A stretch of DNA of 64,000 nucleotides from Ichthyophis bannanicus (GCA_033557465.1 CM066043.1:75918662-75982661), one strand, 5' to 3'; counted from the stretch's first letter, positions 45,110 to 56,700 are shown. Notes: a model not told the origin generated them from the sequence alone. Made by a program: numbers and translations.

Positions 45110-46062
45110 CCGGATATTCAATGTTGGGGATATATCTACAAGGTACAGTTATTCAATGGTTTCACTCATATCTTTCTGATCACACTCAACAGGTCAAAAT
45201 TGGCCAACAGACATCTAAGCTATACAAACATGAAAAGGGCTTACCACAGGGTTCAGCTCTCTCGGCACTCCTGTTTAATATTTATCTTCAGCCAATCAGT
45301 AGTAGCTTCAAGAAATTTAAAGTAGGATACCACATCTAATGCTGTATCTACCCATCGACATTGCAAATCTTGTCATCTGCCAGATTACTTCCTGCTTCAC
45401 TGAAGCATCAGATTGGCTGAACTCACATAACTTAAAGATTAACGTTAACAAAACTGAAGTGCTATACGTAACTAGGAACCATGACTTTATCCTTCCTCCT
45501 ATATTACATCTGAAAGAGGCCGACCTAGAGGTAAAAAATGAAGTCAAATATCTAGAGGTTACTCTAGATCAGGGGTCACCAACCTGCGGCCCGCGGGCCG
45601 CATGCGGCCCACGAGGTCCCTTCGTGCGGCCCTCGAGGCTCTACCCCGGTTAACATTACGTGCGGCCCGCCAAGGATTCCCGCCATTGTATCCACGCGCT
45701 CGCAGCTCACCGACGACCACCTGCAAGCGTCCCTTCTCCTGTCAGTGTCATCTGTGAAGCCGGACTTTAAGCGTTTGTCTGCTAGCATGAATCATCAGCC
45801 ATCTCATTAAATTCAATAAAGGTGATCAGCCATTGTTTTCATAATTTTGCGTTTGTTGTTTTTTTTCGCGGGGGCAGGGAGAAGGGGGGTGCAGCCCGCG
45901 AGGCTCCCGGTAGTTGGCTGTGCGGCCCGCGGCCCTCTGGAGGTTGGTGACCCCAGCTCTAGATAAAACACTCAGCATGGCCTCACACATAAAATCAACC
46001 ATGGGTGTGATCTATTATAAACTAAGGATGATCCAGTACCCGAGACCTCTGCTTTCCAACTT
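45110..46062 (+). mobile_element. L2-like LINE ORF2 remnant (first half)
   Basis: The frame 45070-45339 carries DHTQQVKIGQQTSKLYKHEK and GLPQGSALSALLFNIYLQP, RT motifs of L2 ORF2. It continues 45339-45560 with ASDWLNSHNLKINVNKTEVL and resumes after a MITE at 45965 (TLSMASHIKSTMGVIYYKLR). It is interrupted by the minus-strand L2 that starts at 46063. The continuation is 47931-48320. Confidence 0.8.
45570..45956. mobile_element. hAT-like MITE with 8-bp target duplication
   Basis: 387 bp bounded by CAGGGGTCACCAACCT and its inverse AGGTTGGTGACCCCAG. It is flanked by CTCTAGAT at 45562-45569 and 45957-45964, a perfect 8-bp duplication typical of hAT. The ends are rich in GCGGCCCGCGG. Inside, a short frame ends SVKPDFKRLSASMNHQPSH, resembling the C-terminus of Charlie-type hAT transposases. 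This suggests it is an internal-deletion derivative. Confidence 0.88.
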
Positions 46063-47930
46063 GCTTATTTATTTATTTATAATTAATTTATTACTTTATT
46101 TAAACATTTTTATATACAGCTTTTCATATTATTGAAGCGGTTTACATTGAACTTCAAGGGTACATTGAACAGTGAACAATCAGATGAACAATGTACAACA
46201 AAACTACGTAACAAAAGCAACTATATGCCAGGGATTGTCTTGGAGTGAGACACGAATAGCAAAGATGGACGTCCTGTTGGGATGTCCATCCCCGCTATTC
46301 GTGCTCTCTCCCGATCCCATCTAACTTCCCCGTGTGTTGTACAGGGAAGTTAGACGAGCGTGGGAAAGGGGCAGATCAGGGGTGGAGTTAGGGCCGGCAG
46401 CTTCAATGTCGGCAGAAGACAGCGGGCCCGGGGCTCAGAAAGGGCAGAGGATATTCCCCGCAGCCCGACCCTGGCCTTGGGAGGCCAGATCGGGGGGGTC
46501 AGTCTGCAGGGAATGCACTGTTTTTTCCAGCAGCCGGGGATCACAGTTTTTGAATGGAGCCACGGCAACCAGACACCACAGCTCCATTCAAAAGCCCTGA
46601 CTGAGATAGCCAGGCAAGGCCTGTACATGCAGGCCGACCTGCACTTACAGGCCTGGATGAGATTCTGATACTGTGGGGCTAGACATGCCCCGTGGGATCA
46701 GTCCCGGCTAACTGTGCGTCCGGTTCCAAATCAGGCCCATTATGTTCAGATTCCAAGGCTAAAATACTCCTGGAATAGGAGGGTCTTTAGTTTTTTCTGG
46801 AAGTCCCTGCAGTCTTGGATATCCCCCTCAGGGTATTAGGGAGAGAGTTTCATAATGTGGGTCCATATATTGAAAAAGTTCTCTGGCATGTTGCTTAGAT
46901 ACTCTTCCGTTTGTGGACTGGAATGCTGAGTAGACTGGTTTTGAGTTCTACTTGATCTTGAGTTTGGGGGTTTTTGGATGAGGCTAAAAAGGCAGTCTAT
47001 AGCTTGGTTATTCATGGTCTTGTAGGTGAGCATAACTGCCTTGTATTTAATGCGGACCCTTATGGGGAGCCAGTGTAGGCTCTTCAGAATAGGGGGTTAT
47101 GTGTTTGTGTCTTGGGGATCCTGTTATCAGACGTGCTGTGGCGTTTTGTACTAGTTGCAGGAGGAAGTAGGGTCTGCTTTGGTAGGCTTTGGAGGATGGA
47201 GTTGCAATAAACTAGCTGTGGGGTGATAATGGCTTGGCAGACTGTGCAGAAGTAATTCAGGTCTAGGAGTGGTCTGAAGTTATATGGACTTTTTATTTTG
47301 TAATACACTGAGATTGTTACTCTTTTTATATGTGGTCTCATGTTTAGTTGTTGGTCTGGGGTGATTCCAAGATATTTGATTTCCTGTTAACTGGCATGGT
47401 GTTATTGTTTATTATAATCTCTTCTGGGGAGGAGTTAATGGAAAGGTTATTCTTGTTTAGCCATTCTGTCATATCATTGAAGCATGATTGTATTAGTGAG
47501 TATTCAGGGTTGCATGTACAGATGGGAGCGTAGAGCATTAGGTCATCTTCATATATGTGGTACAGGATTTTGTGCTTTTGGAAGAAGTTACAGATTGGTT
47601 GGATGTAGAGATTGAACAGTAATGCAGACAGAGATGATCCTTGTGGTATACCTCTCTGTAATTTGAAAGGTACTGATGTGTCATCTTTTATCCTTTACTT
47701 GCTAGGTGCACTCAGACAAATAGGAGTGGAACCACATAAGTGGGTGTTGCTTATGCCTAGGTCCATCAGGCATTCTAAGAGGGTATTATGGTTTACTGAG
47801 TCAAAGGCAGACAATATATCAAGGAATACCAGGATAAATCCTTGTTTAGTGTGTTCGATGCCCTTGAGTAGTGTGTTCAATGCCCTTGAGCAATGTGTTT
47901 ATGAGTGAGGTAAGTAGGGTCCCAACAACT
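46063..47930 (-). mobile_element. L2-like LINE, minus orientation, inserted in the plus L2
   Basis: The 3' tail (46063-46200, inverse of AATAAATAAGC with a hairpin) leads into ORF2 remnants read on the minus strand: LVYCNSILQSLPKQTLLP (47200), ECLMDLGISNTHL and LVFLDILSAFDSVNHNTLLE (47790-47830), MTEWLNKNNLSIN (47460). It is split at 46240-46740 by an unclassified repeat. Stops interrupt the frame. Confidence 0.8.
46240..46740. repeat. Unclassified structured repeat, copy 2
   Basis: Hairpin 46246-46297 (arms CGAATAGC and GCTATTCG), a second hairpin 46322-46353 (arms AACTTCCC and GGGAAGTT), then the body with ATTCCCCGCAGCCCGACCCT and AATGGAGCCACGG. Order and motifs match 29094-29660, but the paired stem bases differ in a compensating way. 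Inserted in the minus-strand L2. Confidence 0.55.
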
Positions 47931-48320
47931 ATGACTTCAGATAGTTCTCCAAGCAATGATCACACCTCACTTATTATTGTAATGGTATCCTCCAGGGTCT
48001 CCCAAAACAGTTGATAAACTACAGATGGCCTAACATAGCTGTGCATACAATTTTGAAGGCACATATTTCTGACCACATTTCCCCCATCTTACAGTACATA
48101 GTCTACACTGGCTGCCAATTCAAAGCCGTATTAAATACAAAGTTATAATGATCACTTTCAAGCTGTTACAGGACATAATTCCTTCCCACCTCTCCACACA
48201 TTCAAATGAACAAGTAAGAAGAGGATGCTCACAGGACACCCTAGTCGTCGCCACTAACTTATTTAGCTCCACTCGTTCGACCAGTAATAGAGCATTTAAA
48301 GTCCTTTACTGTGGCGCCTC
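47931..48320 (+). mobile_element. L2-like LINE ORF2 remnant (second half)
   Basis: Continues the copy at 45110-46062: GILQGLPKQLINYRWPNIAV-like sequence (47980-48040), then the ISPILQYIVYTGCQFKAV region corresponding to the L2 'LHWLPI' block, in broken frame. It ends near the degraded start of DIRS E. Confidence 0.65.
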
Positions 48321-49264
48321 TAGGCAGCTCAAATGGAGGTGCTGCCAGAACAGAGAGCATGAAATTGAGGTCCCACAAAAGAATGGCAAACTGGCTTCAC
48401 CCCTCACAAAATGAATCACATCCCCATGGGCTTGACCCTGAATCCAACCACAGAAAACAACCAAGGCCGCTACATGGGCTCCTCAGGGAGCCCAAGGCGA
48501 GACCTCTCTCTAGTCCAGCCTACAAAAATGCCAAAATCTCAGGGAGTGAGGCCCAGAGGGGGCGAACCCTCCCTACCCGCCACCCCAGGCCTCAAAAATG
48601 CACCAAGTTGATCGTCTGCAGGCCTGAAGTAAAGTATCAATGACTGGAGAGGAGTAGTCCCTGTGTCTCAGTCAAGCCCTCTCAAGAGCCAAGCTGTAAA
48701 CAAGAACCGACCCATCTCCGGTATTTTCACTGGCCCCTGGACTTGTAGGTCCACCATCTGCCAGCAACAGAAATGGATCCGCTACCAGGAGCCACATCAG
48801 GATCACATACCACGGACGCTGAGGCCAATCTGGTACAATCAGCACCACTCGCTCCTGATGAGACTATCCACTGAAGGACCTGGTCTATCAGAGGCCACAG
48901 AGGGAACTCAGAGGAGATCTTCCCTTGGTTAGGGCTGCATTAGGGCATCTAACCCCTCAGACACACGAGTCTTGCAGCAGCTGAAGAAGCAGTTGACCTT
49001 GGCATTCTCCAGAGATGCCATCAAATCCATTGCCAGCCATTCCTAGTGATCCACAACTTGCTGGAAAGCCGGCTCAGACAGTGCCCACTCCCCTAGATCC
49101 AGGGACGTGCAACTCAGGTAATCCACCTGGACACTGTCCTTCCTAGCAACATAGGCATCCAAAATTTCCAGTAAGTGAGCCTCCACCCACTGCAGCAACA
49201 GAATTGCCTCTGCGACTACCACTGAACTCAATGGCACCCTGACGACTGATATATGCCATCCATC

Positions 49265-49460
49265 ATGGCATATGTAAATAGTTTACTCCCCCACTCTTCT
49301 TTAAGTTATACTGCCTTGTTAATTTAAATCATCTCCCATGTAACTGCTATGTTTAATTGTTATGTTCAATGTAAAACAATTACTTAATTGTCATGTTAGA
49401 TGTAAACCGCTTTGGATAAAAGTGGTATAGAAAAACTGTTAAAAAAATAAATAAAAATTG
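49265..49460 (+). mobile_element. L2-like 3' tail in DIRS E
   Basis: 'tgtaaaccgctttggataaa' and 'agtggtatagaaaaactg', then an AAAATAAATAAAA tail, inserted between two halves of the RNase H region. Confidence 0.65.
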
Positions 49461-49499
49461 TCTGACAGCACTGGACTGCCTTGTGACTCAGCAGCAGAA

Positions 49500-49795
49500 G
49501 GGAGTGGCTCAGTGGTTGGGACATGTTACCCCAGGCAGGAGGGCCGGGGGTTCAATTCCCGCACGGGGACAAGTAACCTCAGGCCAGACGGACTGGGGTC
49601 TCTAGTCCCATGGCCACTCCTTGTGGCCTTGGGCAAGCCACTTAACCCTCCATTACCTCGGGTACACTTAGATTGTGAGCCCTTCGGGCACAAGGGAATA
49701 AAAAGTACCCGTTAGTATATACATACATGTAAACCGCTCTGATGCACAAGTAAAGGGTGGTATATCAAGTGCCTAAACCATAACCATAAACCTCT
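49500..49795 (+). mobile_element. CORE-SINE (tRNA head, L2-type tail) in DIRS E
   Basis: A-box-like TGGCTCAGTGG (49505-49515) and B-box-like GGTTCAATTCC (49549-49559) form a tRNA-derived promoter. The core 'ggccttgggcaagccactta' is shared with MIR-type SINEs. The tail 'gtaaaccgctctgatgcaca...agggtggtatatcaag' is of L2 type. Confidence 0.8.
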
Positions 49796-50199
49796 AAAGC
49801 CCAACACACAGCTATCGTCTCCAAGCGATTGATCGACCACTGGCTCTCTTCTGGATTCCACTGGCCCTAAGCTACCTGAGACACACAATGCCTGCCCTAA
49901 CTGGTTAGGCTGGCATCAGTGGTCATGACCATTCAGTCCAGAGATTCGAGAGGCATCCCTGCTGCAAGTCTCTCCGAATCCAGCCACAAACGCGCTCGGG
50001 CCTCTATCCAAAGAGAGAAACGAATGTCCATAGAAGGCCCCTGAGGAGACCACTGCAACAAAAATGTCTGCCTGAAGGGCTCCTATGTGATGTCTTGTCC
50101 AAGGCATGAGCTCCAGTGCGGCTGCCATCGAGCCCAGCACTTGAAGATAATCCCATACCCTTAGGCGGGGAACTTTCTGCAACTCCCGCATCTAGGCCT

Positions 50200-50870
50200 G
50201 CAACTTTGTAATCCTTCCCTCCGGGAAGAAGACCATCCCTCTGAGTGTCAAGTCAAGCTCCCAGATATTCCAGGGATTGGGACAGTTCCAGCCTGCTCCT
50301 GGCAAAACTGATTATCCAGCCTCAGTCCTGAAGATGCCGGATCACCTTCACCGTTGCCTCACGACTTTCCCGGATCAGCTAATCATCCAGATATGTAAAA
50401 CATAGAAATTCGTGTGAACAAGAAGCCTTTGCCTGAGCAAATTTGCCGCCATGACCACCATAACTTTGGTGAATACTTGTGGCAGAGTGGTGAGACCAAA
50501 GTGCAAGGCCTGAACTGAAAAATGCAGAAACTGCCAGGAATGTGTAAATAAGCCTCGGTCAAGTCCAGGGAAGTCAAACTCTCCCTGCTGCACCACAACT
50601 ATCACGGATCACAAAGTCTCCATGCAGAAACTCGGAACTTTCAGGGCCCTGTTGACGCCCTTCAGATCGAGGATAGGCTGCCATGAGCCTTCCTTTTTGG
50701 GAGCTACAAAATAAATGGAATACTGGCCCAAGCCCCAAGCTTCGCGAGGGACCGGGACGATCGCCTCCAGCCACAACAGGCACTCGAGCGCCTCCTCTAC
50801 CAAGGCAACAATCATAAAGGCATCAGAGGGGCCTGGTGAACCAGAAGGCGTAACCCTCTCAGACTACCTC
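50200..50870 (-). pseudogene. DIRS E reverse transcriptase remnant
   Basis: Frames 50609-50815 and 50375-50605 hold AIVPVPREAWGLGQYSIYFV, KKEGSWQPILDLKGVNRAL and LTSLDLTEAYLHIPG. The YLDDW box is destroyed. Several frameshifts. Confidence 0.75.
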
Positions 50871-51299
50871 AAGAACCCAGGTGTCCGACATAATCTGGGT
50901 TCAAGTGGGAAAGAACTGTTGTAGACAACCATCCACTGGCTGAATCCCCGCCTGGTCCCCTGCACCTTCATTGGGAAGACTTGGTGGCCTCGGGAGCTCC
51001 GGAGATGGCTCCTCGTCCTCCATGGGAGCCTCCGGAGATAGCTCTTTGGCCTCCATGGGAGCCTCCCTAAAGAACGAATCCCTGCTGCTGAAATCAAACC
51101 TCTGTGGATTAACCACCCACACAGGCCGAAACCTGCAAGGCTCTCTACCATGGAGGAGCAGGAACCCCTCTACCTACTTCCCTTTGGCTTTGGCAATTTC
51201 AGCACCTCAGAGTCCCAAAACAGCAGCTTCCCCGTAAAAGGGAGCTTGTTGGGCTTTGCCTTAGAGGCCACATCCACCGACCAATTGCACAGCCAAAGC

Positions 51300-51307
51300 A
51301 ACTGGTG
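51300..51307. repeat. SINE target duplication, left
   Basis: AACTGGTG, identical to 51595-51602. Confidence 0.8.
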
Positions 51308-51594
51308 GAGGAGTGGCCTAGTGGTTGGGGCAAGGTACTTCAGGCCGGAAGGTCAGGGGTTCAAATCCCACTAGAGGACAGCAACCTTGGGCTGGAAGAA
51401 CTGGGGTTTCTAGTCCCACAGGTGCTCCTTGTGGTCTTGGGCAAGCCACTTAACCCTCCATAGCCCATGTTCCCTGTAAAATAGTTATCTCCAAGTTATA
51501 ATGCCATGTTCAATGTAATTTCAGTTTGTTCAATGTAAACCGCACTGATGCAGAATAGTGCGGTATATAAGAGAAATACATAAAATAAATAAAT
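51308..51594 (+). mobile_element. CORE-SINE, full length, with 8-bp target duplication
   Basis: 287 bp. A-box-like TGGCCTAGTGG (51314-51324), B-box-like GGTTCAAATCC (51358-51368), the MIR-like core 'ggtcttgggcaagccactta', and a 3' tail 'aaaccgcactgatgcagaat' / 'agtgcggtatataagaga' identical in type to local L2 tails, ending AAAATAAATAAATA. Transcribed by Pol III and moved by L2 enzymes in known relatives. Inserted in the gag region of DIRS E. Confidence 0.9.
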
Positions 51595-51602
51595 AACTGG
51601 TG
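51595..51602. repeat. SINE target duplication, right
   Basis: AACTGGTG, identical to 51300-51307. Confidence 0.8.
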
Positions 51603-51793
51603 AGCCAAAACCATCATCATACCCTTGGCCGAAGCATGCAGCCAGTCAAAGCAGATCCGCTAAGAAGGCCGAACCTAACTCCAGCCAGGCCACCTCCACC
51701 CAGTCAATGGGATCTGCCGCTGTCTCAACTGGAATCCTCTGGAGACAGGCCTGAGCCACACAAGCCCTGCAGATGGCCCCTGCATGGCCAATG

Positions 51794-52700
51794 CTAACAC
51801 CTCAAAGTGCAAGGCCTAAAATGGAAAATGCCCCCAAGGTACTGAAACATGCACAGCCTCCATATGCCTGTCCTGCGGATCTCCTTCAGGGTTGTACCAC
51901 CCTCCACCAGGATGGTGGTCTTTACGAGCCACCGCTGCCATGAGTGCATCCACCTGAGGCTAGTACAACTTTTCCTTTTCCTTTTGGAGAATTGGCGATA
52001 GGCACTCCAATCCAAGCGTAGACCCCCATTAGGAGTATTATACTCATCTGCAATCATAACCTTCACGGCCGTGTGGACCAAGAAGGAACAAGGAGTCTTC
52101 CGGAGGCCCTCCATCAGTGGGTCCTCTGAGGGCTCCGAACTAGGTTCCCCCACAATACGCAACACTGCCAGGGACTCTGAATGAGTGAGGGGAGCTCATC
52201 GCAATGAAAAATCCGCACTGCCCTAGGATCCTCCCCCACCAGAAATTCCCCTTTCTCTAGTTCCTCTGGTGAACACTCCTCCAGGAGGTCCACCATCCCC
52301 TCCAAGGGATCAGTAGAGTCCAGTGAGCCCAAGGAGCAATGTTCCAAGTCCTCCTCTAATCTGTCCCATTGCGGGCACTTAGCCACCATTGGGAGTCATG
52401 GGCCCTTGCTCAAAAAAGGGTTGGAAGAGACTGGGGAACCTTCTTCCAAACCCTGTTGCATCACAAAAGCCTGTGAAACAGGGCAAATTTGGGGAAAAAG
52501 AGGGAACTCTTGGGCCCCCCACTATCACCTGCCATATCCGCCAATGTAACCAGTGAAGATTCAGCAACAGGCTGAAGAAAGAGGGGTTCAACATTCTCTA
52601 CAATTGCAGACCCAATGCAGACAAAAATGGTGGCAGTTCCCACCAAAACTATGGGACTACTGCCATCCCCAGAAGCATCATCCTGCTCCCTCAGACCTAC
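51794..52700 (-). pseudogene. DIRS E gag remnant
   Basis: Frames 51794-52165 and 52114-52389 overlap in different registers and contain EELEKGEFLVGEDPRAVRIF and SEPSEDPLMEGLRKTPCSFL with VHTAVKVM. This matches the acidic and VFRKEEL/FPVHRVIK regions of copies B and D. Broken. Confidence 0.65.
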
Positions 52701-53330
52701 CTCACACAGTTCTGGTCACCCCCTAGGTCTCCCCCTAAGGTGATCCACAGCAGCCATGTTCTCATGCTAGCAGCCGCAGCACAACCGACCACAGGGGACT
52801 GTGCCCTGCAACTGCCATACATGATGCACCAGCAAAGATCCATGACCCCACGGTCTGTGGATTCTCCCCTGTGCACAGCAACACTCCCCCAGTGCTGATC
52901 CTGTACTTACCCAGTGGCTGCTTTCCCCACAGACCACCACTGCCTCAGTGGCCGGTCTCTTGCGCTGACTGCTCCTGCTTGCTTACTTTTTGTTTTTGTA
53001 CCTTAAAAGGCGCAGAAGCCTGCTTTACCCCTGGCCCCCTCCCAAAGGTTGGGGAGGAGGGCAGAAGGAGCCCTCTGAGGAGGGAGTGGTTGGGAGAGAA
53101 GGGGGAGGGACCCCAATGCCACCAGATTCTACCCTCCCGGCCTGCATCACTGTCGTCGGCCCAAAAATCACCAGGCTGCACAGGCTATGCTCTTTACCAC
53201 CTGTTAGAGACCGAGAATACTAGCCGTTGTCAGTGGGCACAGGCTACTTATACCACACTTTGATTTTGTGGTCTCAGTCTCCACCTGCTGGAACAGAAAC
53301 ATAACCCACTTGTCTGGAATGGAGGGACGT

Positions 53331-54208
53331 ATTGGAAGGCGGCATTACATTGTGAGACTCAAGGCTGGCGAGGGGAGCTGGGGCAGCCAAAGCAATTTCC
53401 CTGGATCCCTTCCATGTTACCTCCAAGCCTGCCTGAAGCTGAATAAGGCATAGTCTTGCATGTGGGCTTTGGGGTCTCCTCCTCAGTTTCTGCCTTGGAC
53501 CCAATAGCCTTGGTGAGATTATGATTGGCAGGAAGTAAACCATGTAGATAATAAACATTGAACCTAAGGGTGCATAATCTACTAACGCCCACGGTAAAAT
53601 GTTTGAAGCAGTCTGAAGAAATGGGCTGATAGATCACTTACCTGATTGGTTAAGCTGCAACAGGCAGAAAAGAGTGGGCAGACCTTCCCCTTTTTCATAT
53701 ACAGAGTCATTTACTAGCAGTTATCACATGTTATCTGCTATAGTGGGCCCTGCACCAGATAGCCCACTATATTCAATAGTATATGACCCCTCCCATTATG
53801 AGGTAAGAAATGCAGACAGGATGAAAAAAAAATCACAAAATTCAGGTTAAGGAACAGGCCACTTTTACATAATGGTTCTTAATCCAGTCACAGGGCATAC
53901 CTAGCTAGGTGAGCTTTCAAGATAGCTACAATAAATATGCATGAAACAGATTTTTATGCACTGCTTCCATCTCATGTATAGTCACTGCAGAACTGGAAAC
54001 CCATATTGGTTGAGTGTCCTAAGGAATAAATTGAGAACCCTTGCCTATTGGCAGCCACTCACTCCTTGGGCTGACGAACTAGAATGGCTCCTGAAGTACT
54101 GCTGTCAGTCACAGGGAGATGCAGAGACAGGCTTTCCTGGTCTACTGCACATGATAGCTGTACAAACGTTAATGCTCCATTGAGAATCAAATAATACACA
54201 AACATAAA
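53331..54208. other. SCAMP2 intron, between DIRS E and D
   Basis: No exon recognised. A foldback repeat of the hAT-like family lies at about 53868-54045 ('atagctacaataaatatgca'). Confidence 0.45.
53868..54045. repeat. hAT-like foldback repeat (dispersed family)
   Basis: Core 'tttcaagatagctacaataa' and 'atatgcatgaaacag' match the family seen at 37285, 41150 and 60285. Degraded. Confidence 0.4.
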
Positions 54209-54740
54209 TAGAAATTACACTTACCTGGTAATTGTTGTTCCTTTAGTGACTCCAGTTTAGTCCTCCACCTCTGGGCAGTATACCTCCTCCTGCAGCTTGG
54301 AAACTGGGCATGTTAGAATCGTGACATCACTGGATGTAGCCTGCTGGTCTCTCTCATCAGCCCCAGTGAACTACTGACAAAGCAGACTCAAAGTAGTAAC
54401 AAACAAGTAGCTGACATTTAAACTTCAACATTATTTCCAATCTGAACAGATAACTCATAACTGACTGGTAACCCCCTTTCTCTCCGCAAGAAGGAGGCTA
54501 CTTCTCGTACTTTCCCACACCCTCCCTGTGCCGATCCAGAGACACGGAAGAGAAAGAATAGAAAGAAATGAACAACACTGTACCCCCCCTCCCCCCTTCA
54601 ACTGACGATCCACTGCTGAGTAACAATCCCCGGGCGGGAATGAGGACTAAACTGGAGTCACTAAAGGAACAATTACCAGGTAAGTGTAATTTCTATTTCC
54701 TTATCGTTCCTCCAGTTTAGTCCTCCACCTCTGGGATGTA
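54209..54740 (-). repeat. DIRS D left terminal repeat and internal complementary region
   Basis: The edge at 54209-54265 is mirrored at about 54645-54700, directly followed by the mirror of the right end (cgttcctccagtttagtc, 54706 onward), as in copy B. The left edge carries a CAG|GTAAGT on the minus strand (plus 54220-54227). A 'ttaccaggtaagtg' palindrome-like step joins the two. Confidence 0.88.
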
Positions 54741-54876
54741 ACAGAGCAGTAATCATTGGGAGGGACCTTTCCACCCGGATTGCAGCACCGCCGCCCCGAA
54801 ACAGGCATCGCTCGCCGCGAGAACATCCAGGCGATAGTGCTTACTGAAAGTTACAAGAACAACCAAGTAGCCGCCC

Positions 54877-55857
54877 TCAAATGTCTACTGGTGGAACCAA
54901 GCTGTGCTCCGCCCAGGAAGTCGCTTGCGCTCTAGTAGAGTGAGCCCGTAAGCCCACTGGTACAGGCCGACCCTGCAATATATACGCTGATGCAATGGCT
55001 TCCCTAATCCACCTAGAGATGGAGGCCTTTGCTGCTGCCTCTCCTTTACGGGGGCCTCCGAACAACACAAAGAAGCGGTCCGATTTGCGGAACGGTTCGG
55101 ACACCTTTAAATACTGCCGCAGCACTCTCTTGACATCTAGGCGACGCAAGCTATGGTCAGAGGCCTTCCCCTCAGACGACCCCAGAGCTGGGAGCGAGAC
55201 GGATTGATTCAAGTGAAATGGAGAGACAACCTTTGGTAAGAAGGAAGGCACCGGACGCAACACAACCTTTTCTCTGGAAAAGAACAAAAACGACTCCCTA
55301 CATGATAACGCCTGCAACTCTGAAATCCGCCTCGCCGAGCAGATAACTACCAAAAACACTGTCTTCAGGGTTAGGTCCTTAACGGACACCTGGCGCAGAG
55401 GCTCAAAAGGTTCCTTAGCCAGCGTCCCTAACACCAAATTGTGATCCCACGGCGGGACCAGAATTCTACGGGAAGGCCTCAGTCGGGACACCGCCTTAAG
55501 AAACCGCAGTACATCTACGTGAGAGGCCAGGGCTGCCAGCTGGACTCTTAGAGAACTGGCGGCAAGCCCCTTATCAAACCCGTCCTGAAAATAGCTCAAC
55601 ACCAAGGGAACCAACACCGTGGCCGCACGAACTTGTCACCGAGAACACCAGTCCTCAACAATACGCCATATGCGCACATAAGCGAGAGACATGGACCTCT
55701 TTCTGGCTCTAAGTAACGTGGCAATAACCTCTCCAGAATAACCTTTCCTTCTCAACCTTGCCCTTTCAATGGCCAAACCGTAAGCGAGAACCGATCCACC
55801 TGTGGCATTTGCAGCAGCCCCTGAACCAAGAGATTCTCTGAGATCGGTAGCCTCCAA
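54877..55857 (-). pseudogene. DIRS D tyrosine recombinase (nearly intact)
   Basis: Two in-frame stretches (55636-55857 and 54877-55617), divided by a single stop, give the recombinase: LAYGLAIERARLRRKGYS, CSARRISELQALSCRESF with the catalytic Arg, and LRAHSTRAQATSWAE with His and Arg intact. The frame stops at PPVDI (TGA 54877-54879). One base appears deleted there relative to copies B and F, so RAATW and the nucleophilic Tyr (HYRLDVL, about 54838) are in another frame. One stop and one deletion make it inactive. Confidence 0.88.
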
Positions 55858-55866
55858 GGTTTCCCA

Positions 55867-56700
55867 TCAAGCAACTGCACGAGATCGGCGTAACACGAGC
55901 ATCTCGGCCAATCCGGAGCCACCAAGAGCACTCTTCCCCCGATGCGTTTTGATGCGCTGAACCACTTGCCCTATGAGTACCCACTGGGGGGGGGGGAAGA
56001 GACAGAGGAGCCCTGACGTCGGCCATGGCTGTATCAGGGCATCGATCCCTTCCAACATCCTTTCTCTCCGCCTGCTGTAGAAGTGACTCATCTTTGCAGA
56101 CTGAAATGTTGCCATGAGGTCCATAATCGGCGGCTCCCATCTGCGAACGATTTTTGCAAACACTTCTGGATGCAGTTCCCATTCGCCTGCATCCACTCGG
56201 ACCCTGCTGAGAAAATCTGCCATCATGTTGTCCTTTCCGGCAATGTGCGCCGCTGAGATCGCCTGTAGACGGGGTTCCACCCACCCGAACAGCGTCTCTG
56301 CTTCCTCTTCCATCGCCACACATCCTGTTCCACCTTGCCGATTGATATAGGCCACCGTCACGGAATTGTCCAAGAGGACCCGCACCGCTCGGCCCCTCAC
56401 AGTGGCTTTGAACGTCTGCAGTGCTAACCACACTGCTCGCAGCTCCAAACTATTGATCGACCAACCGCTCTCCTGGGCGGTCCAAGTCCCTTGCGCAAAG
56501 AGGTCTCTGCAATGCGCTCCCCATCCGACGAGACTCGTGTCTGTCCACAATGGCAGCGACTCTGGCTGTTCCAGGGGTACCCCCCACCCTTAGGGATCCT
56601 GGATGCAGCCACCACTGAAGCGACCGCCTGACCTGGAGAGGACAGGGAAGATGTTTGTTCACCGAATCGGACTGGTTCGACCATCAGCGAAGCAGCGCTC
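55867..56700 (-). CDS. DIRS D RNase H region
   Basis: An open frame of 227 codons (56550-55867): MWTDTSLVGWGAHCRDL, INSLELRAVWLALQTF, VRVLLDNSVTVAYI and DNMMADFLSRVRVDAGEWEL. The Asp-Glu-Asp-type acidic residues of RNase H (TDTSLVGWG; SLELRAV; LLDNSVTV) are visible. It continues to a C-terminal domain with FYSRRRERMLEGIDAL. It is in the same frame as the recombinase, suggesting one RT-RNase H-recombinase polyprotein in the intact family. Confidence 0.85.

Larger units (their letters stand above)
48330..53330 (-). mobile_element. DIRS-type retrotransposon, copy E (old, degraded)
   Basis: Order on the minus strand: right terminal repeat (about 52900-53330), gag remnants (51794-52700), RT (50200-50870), RNase H (48900-50190) and recombinase traces (48330-48650). 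No left terminal repeat was found. RT reads YSIYFVAPKKEGSWQPILDL and SLDLTEAYLHIPG; the catalytic box is unreadable. Gag has LEKGEFLVGEDPRAVRIFHC, matching copy B. It hosts an L2 tail (49265-49460) and two SINEs. The terminal family is distinct from the other copies. Confidence 0.75.
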
